DNA of 64,000 nucleotides, taken from Planctomycetota bacterium (lineage in GTDB: Bacteria; Planctomycetota; Planctomycetia; Pirellulales; Pirellulaceae). Positions 35,995 to 44,933 of the stretch are shown here, in pieces; the stretch's first letter is position 1; each line of letters opens with the position of its first letter. The translations under genes and the position numbers were made by a program. The notes beneath the pieces were generated by a model. The model saw nothing but the letters and a program-made list of their open reading frames with translations. It made no database searches and was not told the DNA's origin. Location of the stretch: contig JABAAE010000014.1 of NCBI GenBank assembly GCA_014238905.1, positions 1 to 64,000 of the forward strand, in the 5' to 3' direction.

Positions 35995-37422
35995 TCACTT
36001 TTGAAATTTGTCGAACCAGCTCTGTACTTTTATCCCCGGGTGCTGGTCTACGGGGACCATCTGAGCAAGCCTCTGCTTCGTCTGTTGGTACTGCGGCTTG
36101 TTCGCCAGATTGGTCCATTCGTCAGGATCGACACGGTGATCATAGAGTTCTTCACTCCCGTCTTCGTAACGAATGTAACGCCAGCGCTGGGTGCGAATCG
36201 AGGTATTTCCTTCTCCATAAGATGAAATCGCAGCTCCGCGGGGCGAGGATGGTTCGGCGAGTTGCCGTTTGATCGATTTCCCGTCAAGCCAGGCGGGAGT
36301 TTTTAGTCCCGCAAGGTCCACCAGCGAAGGATAGACGTCCACCAGGCTCACTGGCTGCGTGCAAGTAGAACCGGACTCGATTCCCGGTCCGCGAACGATA
36401 AAGGGAATATGGGTGGTCTGCTCCCAGATAGCACCCTTGCACCAATGTTTCTTCTCACCCAGATGCCAGCCGTGGTCACTCACTAGCACGACAAACGTCT
36501 CGCGGCCGCGAGGGTTTTTTTTGAGAGTTTCAAGAAACCGGCCGATTTGGCGATCGACAAAAGCAATGGACGATAAATAGGCGCGGATGGTGACATCCCA
36601 CTGATCGTTGGCGACGATAAACTCGTGATCGCTCAGGCCTTTATGGAGCGGTTTGTGGGCGTGGGTTCGTGCGAGGCGGCGGGCAAACTCCGGAATATCG
36701 GCCCAGTCATCCACGCCATCGGGCTCGGCGGGGCGGCGAATCGATTCGAGCGGGAATTGATCGAACCAGGGCTTGGGCACCTGCAGGGGGCGATGCGGAC
36801 GGAAAAAACCGACCGACATGAAGAGCGGTTTTTCCGTGACTTTATTCCATTGCTGACTAGCCCACTGAGCAACCTTATAATCCCCCATCTCTTCGTCGGG
36901 AACGTCGAGGGCGTACCCATCGTTGGGGGCCCGCATGGCATTGAATTTATCTTCGCCCTTCGGGGGTTTCGGGTCCCGTGGTCTTCCGAAAAGCACATCA
37001 CCCACCTTGCCAGGATTTCCGTGAAAAACTTTGCCACCGCTTACAACCCGGTAACCGCTTTCCATAAAGAATTGCTGCATGGTAGGCGTCGTGATTTTTG
37101 TCTCTTGGGGGCCTTTGGCATTGAAGTAGGTCCCGGTCTTGAAAGGATAGACACCGTAATTGAGGCTGGTGCGTGAGGGGCGACACTGCGGTGAATTGCA
37201 ATAGGCCTGTGAGAAGAGCATACCACTGGCCGCGAGGGCGTCGATGTTAGGTGACCTGGCATCGGGATGACCGCCGAGACATCCCACCCAGTCATTCAGA
37301 TCATCGACGATGATGAAGACAATGTCGGGACGTGGCTTTTCCTCGGCCCAAGCTGTGCCTGTTACGGACTGGATTAGCGTAACGATCAGCAGGCCGCTGA
37401 TGATTTTTGTGAATTTATTCAT
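35995..37422 (-). CDS. Secreted sulfatase, iduronate-2-sulfatase type
   Basis: The 475-residue product has a signal peptide (SGLLIVTLIQSVTGTAWA). Metal-binding D40-D41 lies in DIVFIIVDDLNDWVGCLGGH; the formylglycine motif C80-R-P-S-R84 is intact (SPQCRPSRTSLNYG). GGKVFHGNPG, PHRPLQVPKPW, VLVSDHGWHLGEKKHWCKGA and WRYIRYEDGSEELYDHRVDP follow, matching the iduronate-2-sulfatase-like group, as does domain 1 of the tandem sulfatase. It should desulfate a uronic-acid-containing or similar glycan in the periplasm. The gene reads away from the DUF1552 gene and toward the sulfatase remnant. Confidence 0.93.
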   Translation of the reverse strand: MNKFTKIISGLLIVTLIQSVTGTAWAEEKPRPDIVFIIVDDLNDWVGCLGGHPDARSPNIDALAASGMLFSQAYCNSPQCRPSRTSLNYGVYPFKTGTYFNAKGPQETKITTPTMQQFFMESGYRVVSGGKVFHGNPGKVGDVLFGRPRDPKPPKGEDKFNAMRAPNDGYALDVPDEEMGDYKVAQWASQQWNKVTEKPLFMSVGFFRPHRPLQVPKPWFDQFPLESIRRPAEPDGVDDWADIPEFARRLARTHAHKPLHKGLSDHEFIVANDQWDVTIRAYLSSIAFVDRQIGRFLETLKKNPRGRETFVVLVSDHGWHLGEKKHWCKGAIWEQTTHIPFIVRGPGIESGSTCTQPVSLVDVYPSLVDLAGLKTPAWLDGKSIKRQLAEPSSPRGAAISSYGEGNTSIRTQRWRYIRYEDGSEELYDHRVDPDEWTNLANKPQYQQTKQRLAQMVPVDQHPGIKVQSWFDKFQK

Positions 37423-37589
37423 GGGTAAGAGCGTTCGGATGGTTGCGTGTTGATGAGCGAACCGGCGATCACCCGCTAGTTGGCAGGAGGACAGCAGTTC
37501 CTTTCACCGATCCTGCGCGTCGCAGACGTTCAAAACAACTTGCTCCAGATCGTCGTCTTTGTCAATAATAGGAAGGTCGCCCCTAAGTC

Positions 37590-37670
37590 GAAGGACTAAA
37601 ACCAACACTTTGGCCGACTATTTTGAAGCAGTCTCTTACTGGGAGTCCAAGATCTTGGGCCGATTTGGTC
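37590..37670. repeat. Dispersed palindromic intergenic element, copy E
   Basis: gaaggactaaaaccaacact then ttggccgac (37590-37618) matches the left arm of copy D (aacactttggccgac is identical over 15 nt); cttgggccgatttggtcg (37654-37671) is the right arm about 47 nt further on, as in copies B and C. The rest of the 37423-37888 gap shows no supported gene; gccccgctgcgagtcgatca (37710-37729) has a counterpart near copy C. Confidence 0.55.
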
Positions 37671-37888
37671 GTGAAACCGCATCAAACAAATTATCCGAAA
37701 CTGTCAGCCCCGCTGCGAGTCGATCACGCCAACCTCACTTTAGGTCTTGCTGACCGTCACAACCTGAGAATCTCTCCCAACAGTCTGCCAGTTTTTTTGT
37801 TTTGCCGGGCAGAACAGGCAAAAAATTTCAAATCGGAGAATAGTTGACTATCTCAATCGCGGGACTCATTCGCTCAAATTGGGGCAGT

Positions 37889-39286
37889 CTAGACCAGGAA
37901 CCGATCGATTGCTCCGGTCTGGTCTAGCCGATTCCGCTGCATGGTCAGGTCCAGATCACCGTAGTGTTTAATGGGATTACCATAGGCGTTGAGCAGAGTT
38001 GTATACCAATTGCTCAGGGTTTTATGGCCTTCTGTGCCGTGGAACGGCAAGCGGATGTAACGGCCGGCGATGTCAAGTCTGGAATTCTTGCCAGTCATCA
38101 GCACCATCGGCGCCTCGGTGTCCGGACCGTGATGGCCAGCACCGGTTTCGGGCATGTAGATGATCGTCGTATTGTCAAACATCGTGCCCTTGCCCTCAGG
38201 AATCGCTTTGAGGCGGGTCACAAGGGTTTTGATCTGCTTTATGTGGTGGGCCTTGATCGCATTTCGCATTGCGGCGGCGCCGGCAATTTGCCCCCCGTGC
38301 CCGATCTGGTGGATGCTCGTCTTTTGTTTATTCTCGGGCAGTGACGTAATATCGGTACCCAGATCATCGATAGTGTACGTGACAACGTTGGTCAAGCCTG
38401 ACGCCAGCGCCCCGACGATGACATCGGTGAAGGCGGCCTGCTTCTGCGGCAGCGTTGCATCTTCACCACCTCCTGCGTGGACAGGATCGATTTCGGGTAG
38501 GTGTTGGATGATCCGATCTCCCAGCGAGGCGACCTTTGTGTTGCGGTCGCGGATCGACTGAAGCGATTCAATCTGATCGCTAATCTTTAGGCGTTCATCG
38601 CCATCGAGTCCCTTTAAGCGCCGATTTTCCTGTTGGTGCAGGTAGTCAAGCAATGCTTTGTCGGAAGCCGCTTCGTTCGTGTTGGTGACCGACTTGAACA
38701 GCTCCTGGTGCGCGGTCATCGGATCAGCATAGCAGTAGTTCCGTTGCTTCGCCGCTGGAGCAGAATAGCCTGAAACGATCCCGGTTCGGTGGTCCCGTCC
38801 GTGGGGAACCGCCAATGACATTTCGACATGCCCGAAGGGTGAGGGAAATAATTTGGCCAGCTCAAAGTCAACGGTGGCCCATTTGATGTTGCTGAGGATA
38901 TCGCGTCCGGCTTTATAGGCACCCATGCAGCCCGAGTAGGAGTAGTGCCCACCACCACTGACCGACATCGAGATTCCGTGGAGGATGGTCATGTTTTCCT
39001 TGTGCCCGTCGAGCCCTTGCAGCCAGTCGGGCAATTCATGTCCGGCCAAATCCACCTCGAAGGCCTGCTTTTCCTCATGCTTCTTCAGCTCTTGGGAGGA
39101 AAACGAAGGCAGGCCAAACTGCCGGGTCAGGTTGCCGTTGGACTTACGGATAAAAACGAATCGGTGCGGTTTTCCATCGGTGGCAAGACCTGGTGCCGCC
39201 CGCAGGTGGTTGAACGAAGGCGTCAATGCCAGACTGGCCGTTCCTATGGTGGTCGTCTGCAAAATTTCTCGTCGGTTGATCAACAT
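37889..39286 (-). CDS. DUF1552 protein (cassette 2)
   Basis: The 465-residue product begins LINRREILQTTTIGTASLAL, a Tat-like signal with the RR pair. DUF1552 blocks: HRFVFIRKSNGNLTRQFGLP, NMTILHGISMSVSGGGHYSY, WATVDFELAKLFPSPFGHVE, NVVTYTIDDLGTDITSLPE, MFDNTTIIYMPETGAGHHG and GHKTLSNWYTTLLNAYGNPI. It ends only 3 bp from the start-side neighbour: the cytochrome gene's stop at 39290 precedes its ATG at 39286, so the pair is an operon with probable coupling. With 52048 and 60806 it forms a subfamily distinct from the DUF1552 of cassette 1. The reaction is unknown. Confidence 0.92.
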   Translation of the reverse strand: MLINRREILQTTTIGTASLALTPSFNHLRAAPGLATDGKPHRFVFIRKSNGNLTRQFGLPSFSSQELKKHEEKQAFEVDLAGHELPDWLQGLDGHKENMTILHGISMSVSGGGHYSYSGCMGAYKAGRDILSNIKWATVDFELAKLFPSPFGHVEMSLAVPHGRDHRTGIVSGYSAPAAKQRNYCYADPMTAHQELFKSVTNTNEAASDKALLDYLHQQENRRLKGLDGDERLKISDQIESLQSIRDRNTKVASLGDRIIQHLPEIDPVHAGGGEDATLPQKQAAFTDVIVGALASGLTNVVTYTIDDLGTDITSLPENKQKTSIHQIGHGGQIAGAAAMRNAIKAHHIKQIKTLVTRLKAIPEGKGTMFDNTTIIYMPETGAGHHGPDTEAPMVLMTGKNSRLDIAGRYIRLPFHGTEGHKTLSNWYTTLLNAYGNPIKHYGDLDLTMQRNRLDQTGAIDRFLV

Positions 39287-39289
39287 GGT

Positions 39290-42200
39290 TTAATCCCTGG
39301 TGTTGCTTTTACGAAAGATAAAGGAATCGGAAGTTAACAGCGAAACGATCACCTCGTCAAAACTGCCGTTGCTATCGACGTACGCTTTGTCTGCGTTCAT
39401 CAACGTCCTGGAATCGGCAAGCCTTTCGTTGCGGCCCAGGAAGTAGCGAAACGCGTGTCGGATGATTGACTGACGAACCTTGTCCGATTTCGCAAGGCGG
39501 TCAATCAGGTCAAACGCGTCCTCGACGTCACCGTCCAACGTCACATCGTTGGTCCCCTGCAACACCCCGCTCGGATCGACGGGCAAGGCCTTGTAAACCG
39601 GGAGCGAGGCGCCAAATTCGTTGGTCTCGCCCCGCTTGGCCTCGTTGATCAGATTGTCCGGATGCTCCAGATTTTCTTGCCTTCGAAAGCGCCCAAAGTC
39701 GTCGAACGATTCAAACGGAAAGCCCAGCGGGTCCATTTTCTGGTGGCATCGCCAGCAGTAATCAGCGCCCGTTCGATTTTCCATCCGCTGACGGAGGGTC
39801 TTGTGGTGGTCCGGTGGGATGACCGCATCCACGGTGATGGGGACGTCCGGGATGGTTCCGGCCAGCAGTTTCTCACGAATCCACTTGCCACGGTGAATCG
39901 GGTCCGTCTCCAGATTCTGTGAGTGGGCAATCAGCCAGGCGGGATGAGTCAGCATCCCTTTGCGGTTGGCAATGGGGGCTGGTTGGACGGTCGGGTAATC
40001 CCATGTTTTCCAGTCGATGTTCCAGTAGGAGGTGACCTGCTCCCCACGCATCTGCTGGCCGGTGCGACCCAAGACATTTCCGCCGTGCCAAAAACCCATC
40101 GACATCTTCATGTAAGGCATGCCCTCGCCTTGCCCCTGACCGAAATGGAGTTCCAGAGCCGGCATCACTCTCTTTAGTGTGTTCAGCAGCGACTTATTGT
40201 CGCCGCCCCGTGTCTTGCGAAATTCCCAGATGGTCAGCAGGAAGGGCTTATGGGGCGTAATGTCGTCCGGATCCCAATTTTCCCAGTCCAGCTTCCTGAA
40301 GTGCTGGTAGACCTTTTTCATTTGATCGGATCCTGCCTGCATCACCCCGTTATCCCCCGAGTGATAAATATAGAACTTATCGGTCGTGAGCAACTCTTCG
40401 AAAACGTGTTCGTCTTTTTCAAGGATGTGTTCGACCAGTAGATCCGCCTCGTCAATCAGGCGACTGACGGCCTGCTCGTGACGGCCCGCGCCGAAACGCG
40501 AATCGTCCTTGAAGACGTCCTGTGCTTTGGGATACCCGAAGAACTCTCGAAAAAAACGCAACTTGCGGATCGGCTGGTTGGTCGCACTGGCGTTGAGGTT
40601 CGCCGCCTGCACATTTTCGTCGATGATGTACCACTGATCGCGGCCTTGCAGAATCCGGCGGACCTCCCGTTCATAGTCTGCGCGGGAACTTAACTGCCCC
40701 TCCTCCACGGCCTGGACAAGTTCTTCGTCCGGACTGGCGTCGGTCAGCGCGTACGCCAACGCGTAACTGCCATCGCGGGGCGACAACATCCGCCGCCCCT
40801 GTTCGTCCGGTTCACCCTGTCCAAATTCACGGCGATAGGCGAATTCGGTGCTCAGAACCAGCGATTCGATCAGCTTCCCAATGGCGTCCTGACTTTCGAG
40901 TCTGACCATATAGACCTTCAATTGCTCTGTGTTTTCTTTGATCTCGGCAACGGTTGGCTTGCGTTCAAAGAGCTGCCCATAGAGTTCAATGATCATCGGT
41001 TTCATCAGGCCTGTATCCGCGTTGCCCGCGGCTTTTCTCTGAGCACCGAACGCCCCTTTCCAGTGCTCCAAACACTTGTCGATGACTTGTTGGTGACGAT
41101 CGCCCGACTGGCGATGCTTCTGGATGGTTTCGGCAATGACCACCATCTCGCGATCCTGAAGGGGCGCGTATTCTGGCGGGCCGAAGCGGCCATTCTGGAT
41201 GTGACCGTAAAGCCTGTTCATATCCCAGGTATCGTAAAACAGTTTCATGGTGACGATACGGTTCTGAATGCGGTAATCGGTCACTCCCTCCCTGAACCAA
41301 TCCCGCTCACTTTGCTCAATGATGCTGTCGAATTCTTCACGATTGGCGTCGCTGTAGGGTGACCAGACGGGCTGGCCGCTGCGATCCAGCAATGATTGGG
41401 CGGTCAACTCTTCGACCTTGTAGGCGGTCCGCTTGTAGGTGGCGATGCCCCGCAGGATGGCCCGAATATCTTGCTGATTAAATCGCCCTAGGAAATCGAG
41501 GTTTTCATGCCGTTTCTGGATGCCGTTGGTCGAGTGCTTTGGCGGCCCGGGATAAGAAATCTCTTTGCGAACCTGCTTGGGAAGAAGTCCTTCGTGCTGA
41601 TCTCCATAGAGATCCTCAAGCAGACGCTCCATGAAAACATACGTCCTCATGAACTTCTCACGATCTCGGACCGTTTCGCGAAAATCCAGTTCGGTCTCCA
41701 TGAACGCGTACATCGCCGGATAGTGTGCCTTCATCGTTGCCTCAGACGACATGTGACCGGCGATCCGCTTGGCATTTCCGACCATCGTTAGCAGGTGACC
41801 GGTGGTCAGCCGTGGATGGACACTGTAACGCACGCCCACCTTCTCGGGCAGCAGATACGGGTTGGCTATCGTCCTGCGAAACTTGTTCCCACGCTCCGTC
41901 TTGGGACTCCAATGGACGCCGCTATCGCCTTGAACTCGCTGGCTGGTTCCATCAATCGTCCGTGTTGGGTGGTAGTCGAGCAGACGATTGATCCTCTCGC
42001 TGAAGATAAACTCGCTGATCAGCCACCGGCGATCCAAACTGTAGGCTGACAGCCCAGCGTGTTTGCCGGAAAAAAGTTCCTTGTGATCAACGACGTTGCC
42101 GTACTCGAACCGCAGCAGTTTCTCAGCAAGCGCCTTGGCCGTCTTGCCCTTTAGTTGGGTATCCACCCATTGCAGCAGAATTTTTCGCTCGGCGTCATTC

Positions 42201-42520
42201 ATTTGCCTGGCTTCCTCGGGCGGCATCTCGGCCAGGTGAATGACATTTTGCACTTTGCCGAACAGCGTTTGGCGATCAACCGCATCGATCGTATTTAGCG
42301 ACCCTAGCTGTACTTGCCCTTCTTGCTTTTTGTCTCCATGGCACGACACACAATAGCTACTCAGCACCCGGGTCGCTTTCTCCTCCAGCTCCGTCGGCTC
42401 CAGCTCCGTTGTTGAGGACCTCCCTTGGACCGACGCGGTCTGTGCCACCAGTTGGGCTGAAGAAAGGGACCACAGCGCTACCCAACAGCTCAGACCCACG
42501 GCACAACTTGCCCACTTCAT
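39290..42520 (-). CDS. DUF1592/DUF1588/DUF1585 planctomycete cytochrome (cassette 2)
   Basis: The product is about 1076 residues from ATG 42520 (MKWASCAVGLSCWVALWSLS), which gives a signal peptide; ATG 42568 would bury it. The first haem site is CVSCHG (57-62) with the HGDKKQEGQVQLG context and EMPPEEARQMNDAERKILL. The middle is long and without the clear DUF1587 motif of cassette 1. Shared family blocks follow: ALAYALTDASPDEELVQAV, FFREFFGYPKAQDVFKDDSR, LTTDKFYIYHSGDNG and LLTHPAWLIAHSQNLETDPI. The second haem site is CWRCHQ (922-927) in CWRCHQKMDPLGFPFESFDD (DUF1588), then VRQSIIRHAFRYFLGRNERL (DUF1585). It is the longest of the subfamily B members. Confidence 0.92.
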   Translation of the reverse strand: MKWASCAVGLSCWVALWSLSSAQLVAQTASVQGRSSTTELEPTELEEKATRVLSSYCVSCHGDKKQEGQVQLGSLNTIDAVDRQTLFGKVQNVIHLAEMPPEEARQMNDAERKILLQWVDTQLKGKTAKALAEKLLRFEYGNVVDHKELFSGKHAGLSAYSLDRRWLISEFIFSERINRLLDYHPTRTIDGTSQRVQGDSGVHWSPKTERGNKFRRTIANPYLLPEKVGVRYSVHPRLTTGHLLTMVGNAKRIAGHMSSEATMKAHYPAMYAFMETELDFRETVRDREKFMRTYVFMERLLEDLYGDQHEGLLPKQVRKEISYPGPPKHSTNGIQKRHENLDFLGRFNQQDIRAILRGIATYKRTAYKVEELTAQSLLDRSGQPVWSPYSDANREEFDSIIEQSERDWFREGVTDYRIQNRIVTMKLFYDTWDMNRLYGHIQNGRFGPPEYAPLQDREMVVIAETIQKHRQSGDRHQQVIDKCLEHWKGAFGAQRKAAGNADTGLMKPMIIELYGQLFERKPTVAEIKENTEQLKVYMVRLESQDAIGKLIESLVLSTEFAYRREFGQGEPDEQGRRMLSPRDGSYALAYALTDASPDEELVQAVEEGQLSSRADYEREVRRILQGRDQWYIIDENVQAANLNASATNQPIRKLRFFREFFGYPKAQDVFKDDSRFGAGRHEQAVSRLIDEADLLVEHILEKDEHVFEELLTTDKFYIYHSGDNGVMQAGSDQMKKVYQHFRKLDWENWDPDDITPHKPFLLTIWEFRKTRGGDNKSLLNTLKRVMPALELHFGQGQGEGMPYMKMSMGFWHGGNVLGRTGQQMRGEQVTSYWNIDWKTWDYPTVQPAPIANRKGMLTHPAWLIAHSQNLETDPIHRGKWIREKLLAGTIPDVPITVDAVIPPDHHKTLRQRMENRTGADYCWRCHQKMDPLGFPFESFDDFGRFRRQENLEHPDNLINEAKRGETNEFGASLPVYKALPVDPSGVLQGTNDVTLDGDVEDAFDLIDRLAKSDKVRQSIIRHAFRYFLGRNERLADSRTLMNADKAYVDSNGSFDEVIVSLLTSDSFIFRKSNTRD

Positions 42521-43099
42521 ATCTGCCCTAGTCCATTCGTATTTTTGATTGCCAGAATCGGTTTCCAATCGAGCACGTACTACAAAGCCAGCGTTAACGC
42601 TGGAGCCAGAGACGGTAAGTGGCTCTCAGTAATTCCACAGTCTAATAATATACTCGCTAGCCGTGCCGATCTCCAATGCCACCCATCGACACACGGCAAA
42701 TCACCTCAACAGGACGGTGCCAAGGCCTTCGAATCCCTTTAGGAGCAAACGGAATTGAACACTCTGCTTCAGGACGGGTGGGAAGAAGATCCAACGCACA
42801 CTGGCCCGGCAAGTTGGATGGCTTTGGCATAGGGTTTCTCCGGCGTTTGATATTGTTTTGAGTTTCGGCTGGCTGGCTAACTTGCCGGCCGCCGGGGGAC
42901 GAGTGATCACGAAAAGACCAGCAGCATGATCTGATTCTTAACTGAGGAGTCGGAATTGGCACCGAGTCTGCTAGAATCAAGCTTGTCATCTGACGGCTTA
43001 TGCGCGAAAGATGTCCGACCCGGAATCAAATCCCAAAGTCGTTTCATCCGACCTCCCGTCTCGTTAAACAAACGGTCCGTATTCCCGAAAGGCTTGATT
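42521..43099. other. Divergent intergenic region between cytochrome and sulfatase genes
   Basis: No supported gene. A perfect 16-bp palindrome ccagcgttaacgctgg lies at 42588-42603, 68 bp upstream of the cytochrome ATG, a possible operator or hairpin. A possible sigma-54-type promoter for the sulfatase is listed separately at 42956. Confidence 0.45.
42956..42972 (+). promoter_or_regulatory. Possible sigma-54-type (-24/-12) promoter for the sulfatase gene
   Basis: ttggcaccgagtctgct has TGGCAC and TGC at the -24/-12 spacing (GG to GC 12 nt), with two mismatches to the YTGGCACG-N4-TTGCW consensus. It lies about 130 bp before ATG 43100. A single match of this quality can arise by chance, and no activator gene is adjacent. 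Confidence 0.25.
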
Positions 43100-44653
43100 A
43101 TGCCAACCCGATTGTCTCGTTTCCCCGTGCTGCGTTTGTTTTCGGGCCTGATCGTCCTGCTTGCGTTCCTGGGCCCCATGACGACGACCGATGCGACGGA
43201 AAAACCTAACATCATCGTTTTTCTCGTCGACGACATGGGCCCGATGGATACCTCCGTGCCGTTTCTGACCGACCAGCAGGGCAATGCCAAGCGTTACCCG
43301 CTCAATGACTACTACCGAACTCCGGCCATGGAGCGATTGGCGGCTCAAGGCACGCGGCTTAACAACTTCTACGCCATGAGCGTCTGCTCGCCGACCCGCA
43401 CCTCTATCCTCACCGGCCAAAATGCGGCCCGTCACCGCGTCACTCAGTGGATCCGCTCAGAGGGCAACAACAAAGGCCCCTTCGGCCCGCCCGATTGGAA
43501 CTGGACCGGGTTTCAGGACGCCAAGCGCACCTTGCCTGGCCGGCTCAAGACCGCAGGCTATCGCACGATCTTCATTGGCAAGGCGCATTTCGGACCGAAC
43601 GATGAGCCCTCGGAGTTCCCCGACAATCTTGGCTTCGATGTCAACATCGCCGGTTGCTCTTGGGGACAACCTGGCAGCTATTACGGGCAGGACGGCTACG
43701 GACATATCAAGGGCAACAAGAGACGCGCGGTGCCTCACCTGCAGAAGTACCACGGCACCGAGACATTCCTCACCGAGGCACTCACCGTCGAAGCCAAACA
43801 ACAGATCGATAAGGCGGTCGAAGATGGCAAACCCTTCTTCCTCGACCTCGCGCTTTACGCGTTGCACGCGCCTTTCCACAGCAACCCACGCTACGCGGCC
43901 AATTACGCCGAATCGGGCAAGGGTAAGGCCGCTCAGGCCTACGCGACACTGGTGGAAAGCATGGACACGTGCCTCAACGAGGTGATGGATCACGTCCAAG
44001 CCAAGGGGATCGCCCGGGACACGCTGATCATCTTCCTGGGCGACAACGGCAGCGACGCACCGTTGGGCCCGACCCACCAGCACAACAGCTCGTTCCCTTT
44101 ACGGGCCAAAAAAGGCACCCACTACGAGGGCGGCATGCGGGCTCCGTTCATCGCCGCCTGGGCCAAGCCTGACCCCAACAACCAGTGGCAACAAAAACTG
44201 CCCATCGCTCAGGGCGCGATCCAGCATCAGCTCGGTAGCGTGATGGACCTTTACCCCACCATCCTCAACCTCGCCGGCGTCGCGGTACCCAAGGGCCATA
44301 TCATTGACGGCAAAGACTTGGCCAAACAGCTCACCGGCAATCGCAACCCCGACCGCCAAGAGCGGTTTCTGATGCACTTCCCCCACAGCCACCGCAGCAG
44401 CTACTACACGGTGCTCCGCCTGGGCCAATGGAAAGTCATCTATCACTATCTGCCCAACTTGAACCCCGCCAAGACCCAGTACGAATTGTTCAACCTCACC
44501 AACGACCCGTTTGAAAAGACCAACGTCGCCAAAGACCACCCGCAGGTGCTCAAGCGGATGATGAGTGAAATGGTCGAGCAACTCCAAACCCAAGGCGCGC
44601 TGTACCCGGTGGACCAGCAGGGCAACGAACTCCGGCCGCAGGTGCCGCAGTAA
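43100..44653 (+). CDS. Secreted sulfatase
   Basis: The 517-residue product starts at ATG 43100 (MPTRLSRFPVLRLFSGLIVL), giving a signal peptide; the in-frame upstream part from 42956 does not look coding. Metal-binding D44-D45 is in NIIVFLVDDMGPMDTSVPFL. The formylglycine motif C96-S-P-T-R100 is intact (SVCSPTRTSILTG). FIGKAHFGPND, KPFFLDLALYALHAPFHSNP, IIFLGDNGSDAPLG and a C-terminal YELFNLTNDPFEKTNVAKDH complete the fold. The C-terminal tail includes VDQQGNELRPQVPQ. It should desulfate a carbohydrate in the periplasm. The segment has visibly higher GC than the genes at 16-26 kb. Confidence 0.93.
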   Translation: MPTRLSRFPVLRLFSGLIVLLAFLGPMTTTDATEKPNIIVFLVDDMGPMDTSVPFLTDQQGNAKRYPLNDYYRTPAMERLAAQGTRLNNFYAMSVCSPTRTSILTGQNAARHRVTQWIRSEGNNKGPFGPPDWNWTGFQDAKRTLPGRLKTAGYRTIFIGKAHFGPNDEPSEFPDNLGFDVNIAGCSWGQPGSYYGQDGYGHIKGNKRRAVPHLQKYHGTETFLTEALTVEAKQQIDKAVEDGKPFFLDLALYALHAPFHSNPRYAANYAESGKGKAAQAYATLVESMDTCLNEVMDHVQAKGIARDTLIIFLGDNGSDAPLGPTHQHNSSFPLRAKKGTHYEGGMRAPFIAAWAKPDPNNQWQQKLPIAQGAIQHQLGSVMDLYPTILNLAGVAVPKGHIIDGKDLAKQLTGNRNPDRQERFLMHFPHSHRSSYYTVLRLGQWKVIYHYLPNLNPAKTQYELFNLTNDPFEKTNVAKDHPQVLKRMMSEMVEQLQTQGALYPVDQQGNELRPQVPQ

Positions 44654-44837
44654 GGCTAATTCCTGACCGGTGGCCGAGTTGAATGTTGTTCGCCAAATCG
44701 ATGTTCGGGCAATCGGCGAAGATTCGAATCGAAGAACAAAGACAGATCATCACCAACAATTCATCACCCGCGTGGCCGAATTGACCAGGGCGATGACCCG
44801 ACTCAGCTTGGTGCAGGACGATCAAAAAGGCTCTAAT

Positions 44838-44933
44838 CTACTGCTGAACCGTTCGGTAACTCTACTGCTGAACCGTTCGGTAACTCTACTGCTGAACCGT
44901 TCGGTAACTCTACTGCTGAACCGTTCCGTAACT
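44838..44933. repeat. 24-bp tandem repeat (four copies) overlapping a gene's stop codon
   Basis: Units of 24 bp start at 44838, 44862, 44886 and 44910; each begins ctactgctgaaccgttcggt and ends aact. The fourth differs by one base (ttccgt for ttcggt). On the minus strand the unit nearest the gene encodes the last residues and TAG stop of the propeller protein ending at 44910; because 24 is divisible by three, every further unit repeats SYRTVQQ-stop in the same frame. Confidence 0.92.

Noticed and set aside
36625-37176. 183-codon plus-strand frame
   Set aside because: Shadow of the minus-strand iduronate-2-sulfatase-type gene.
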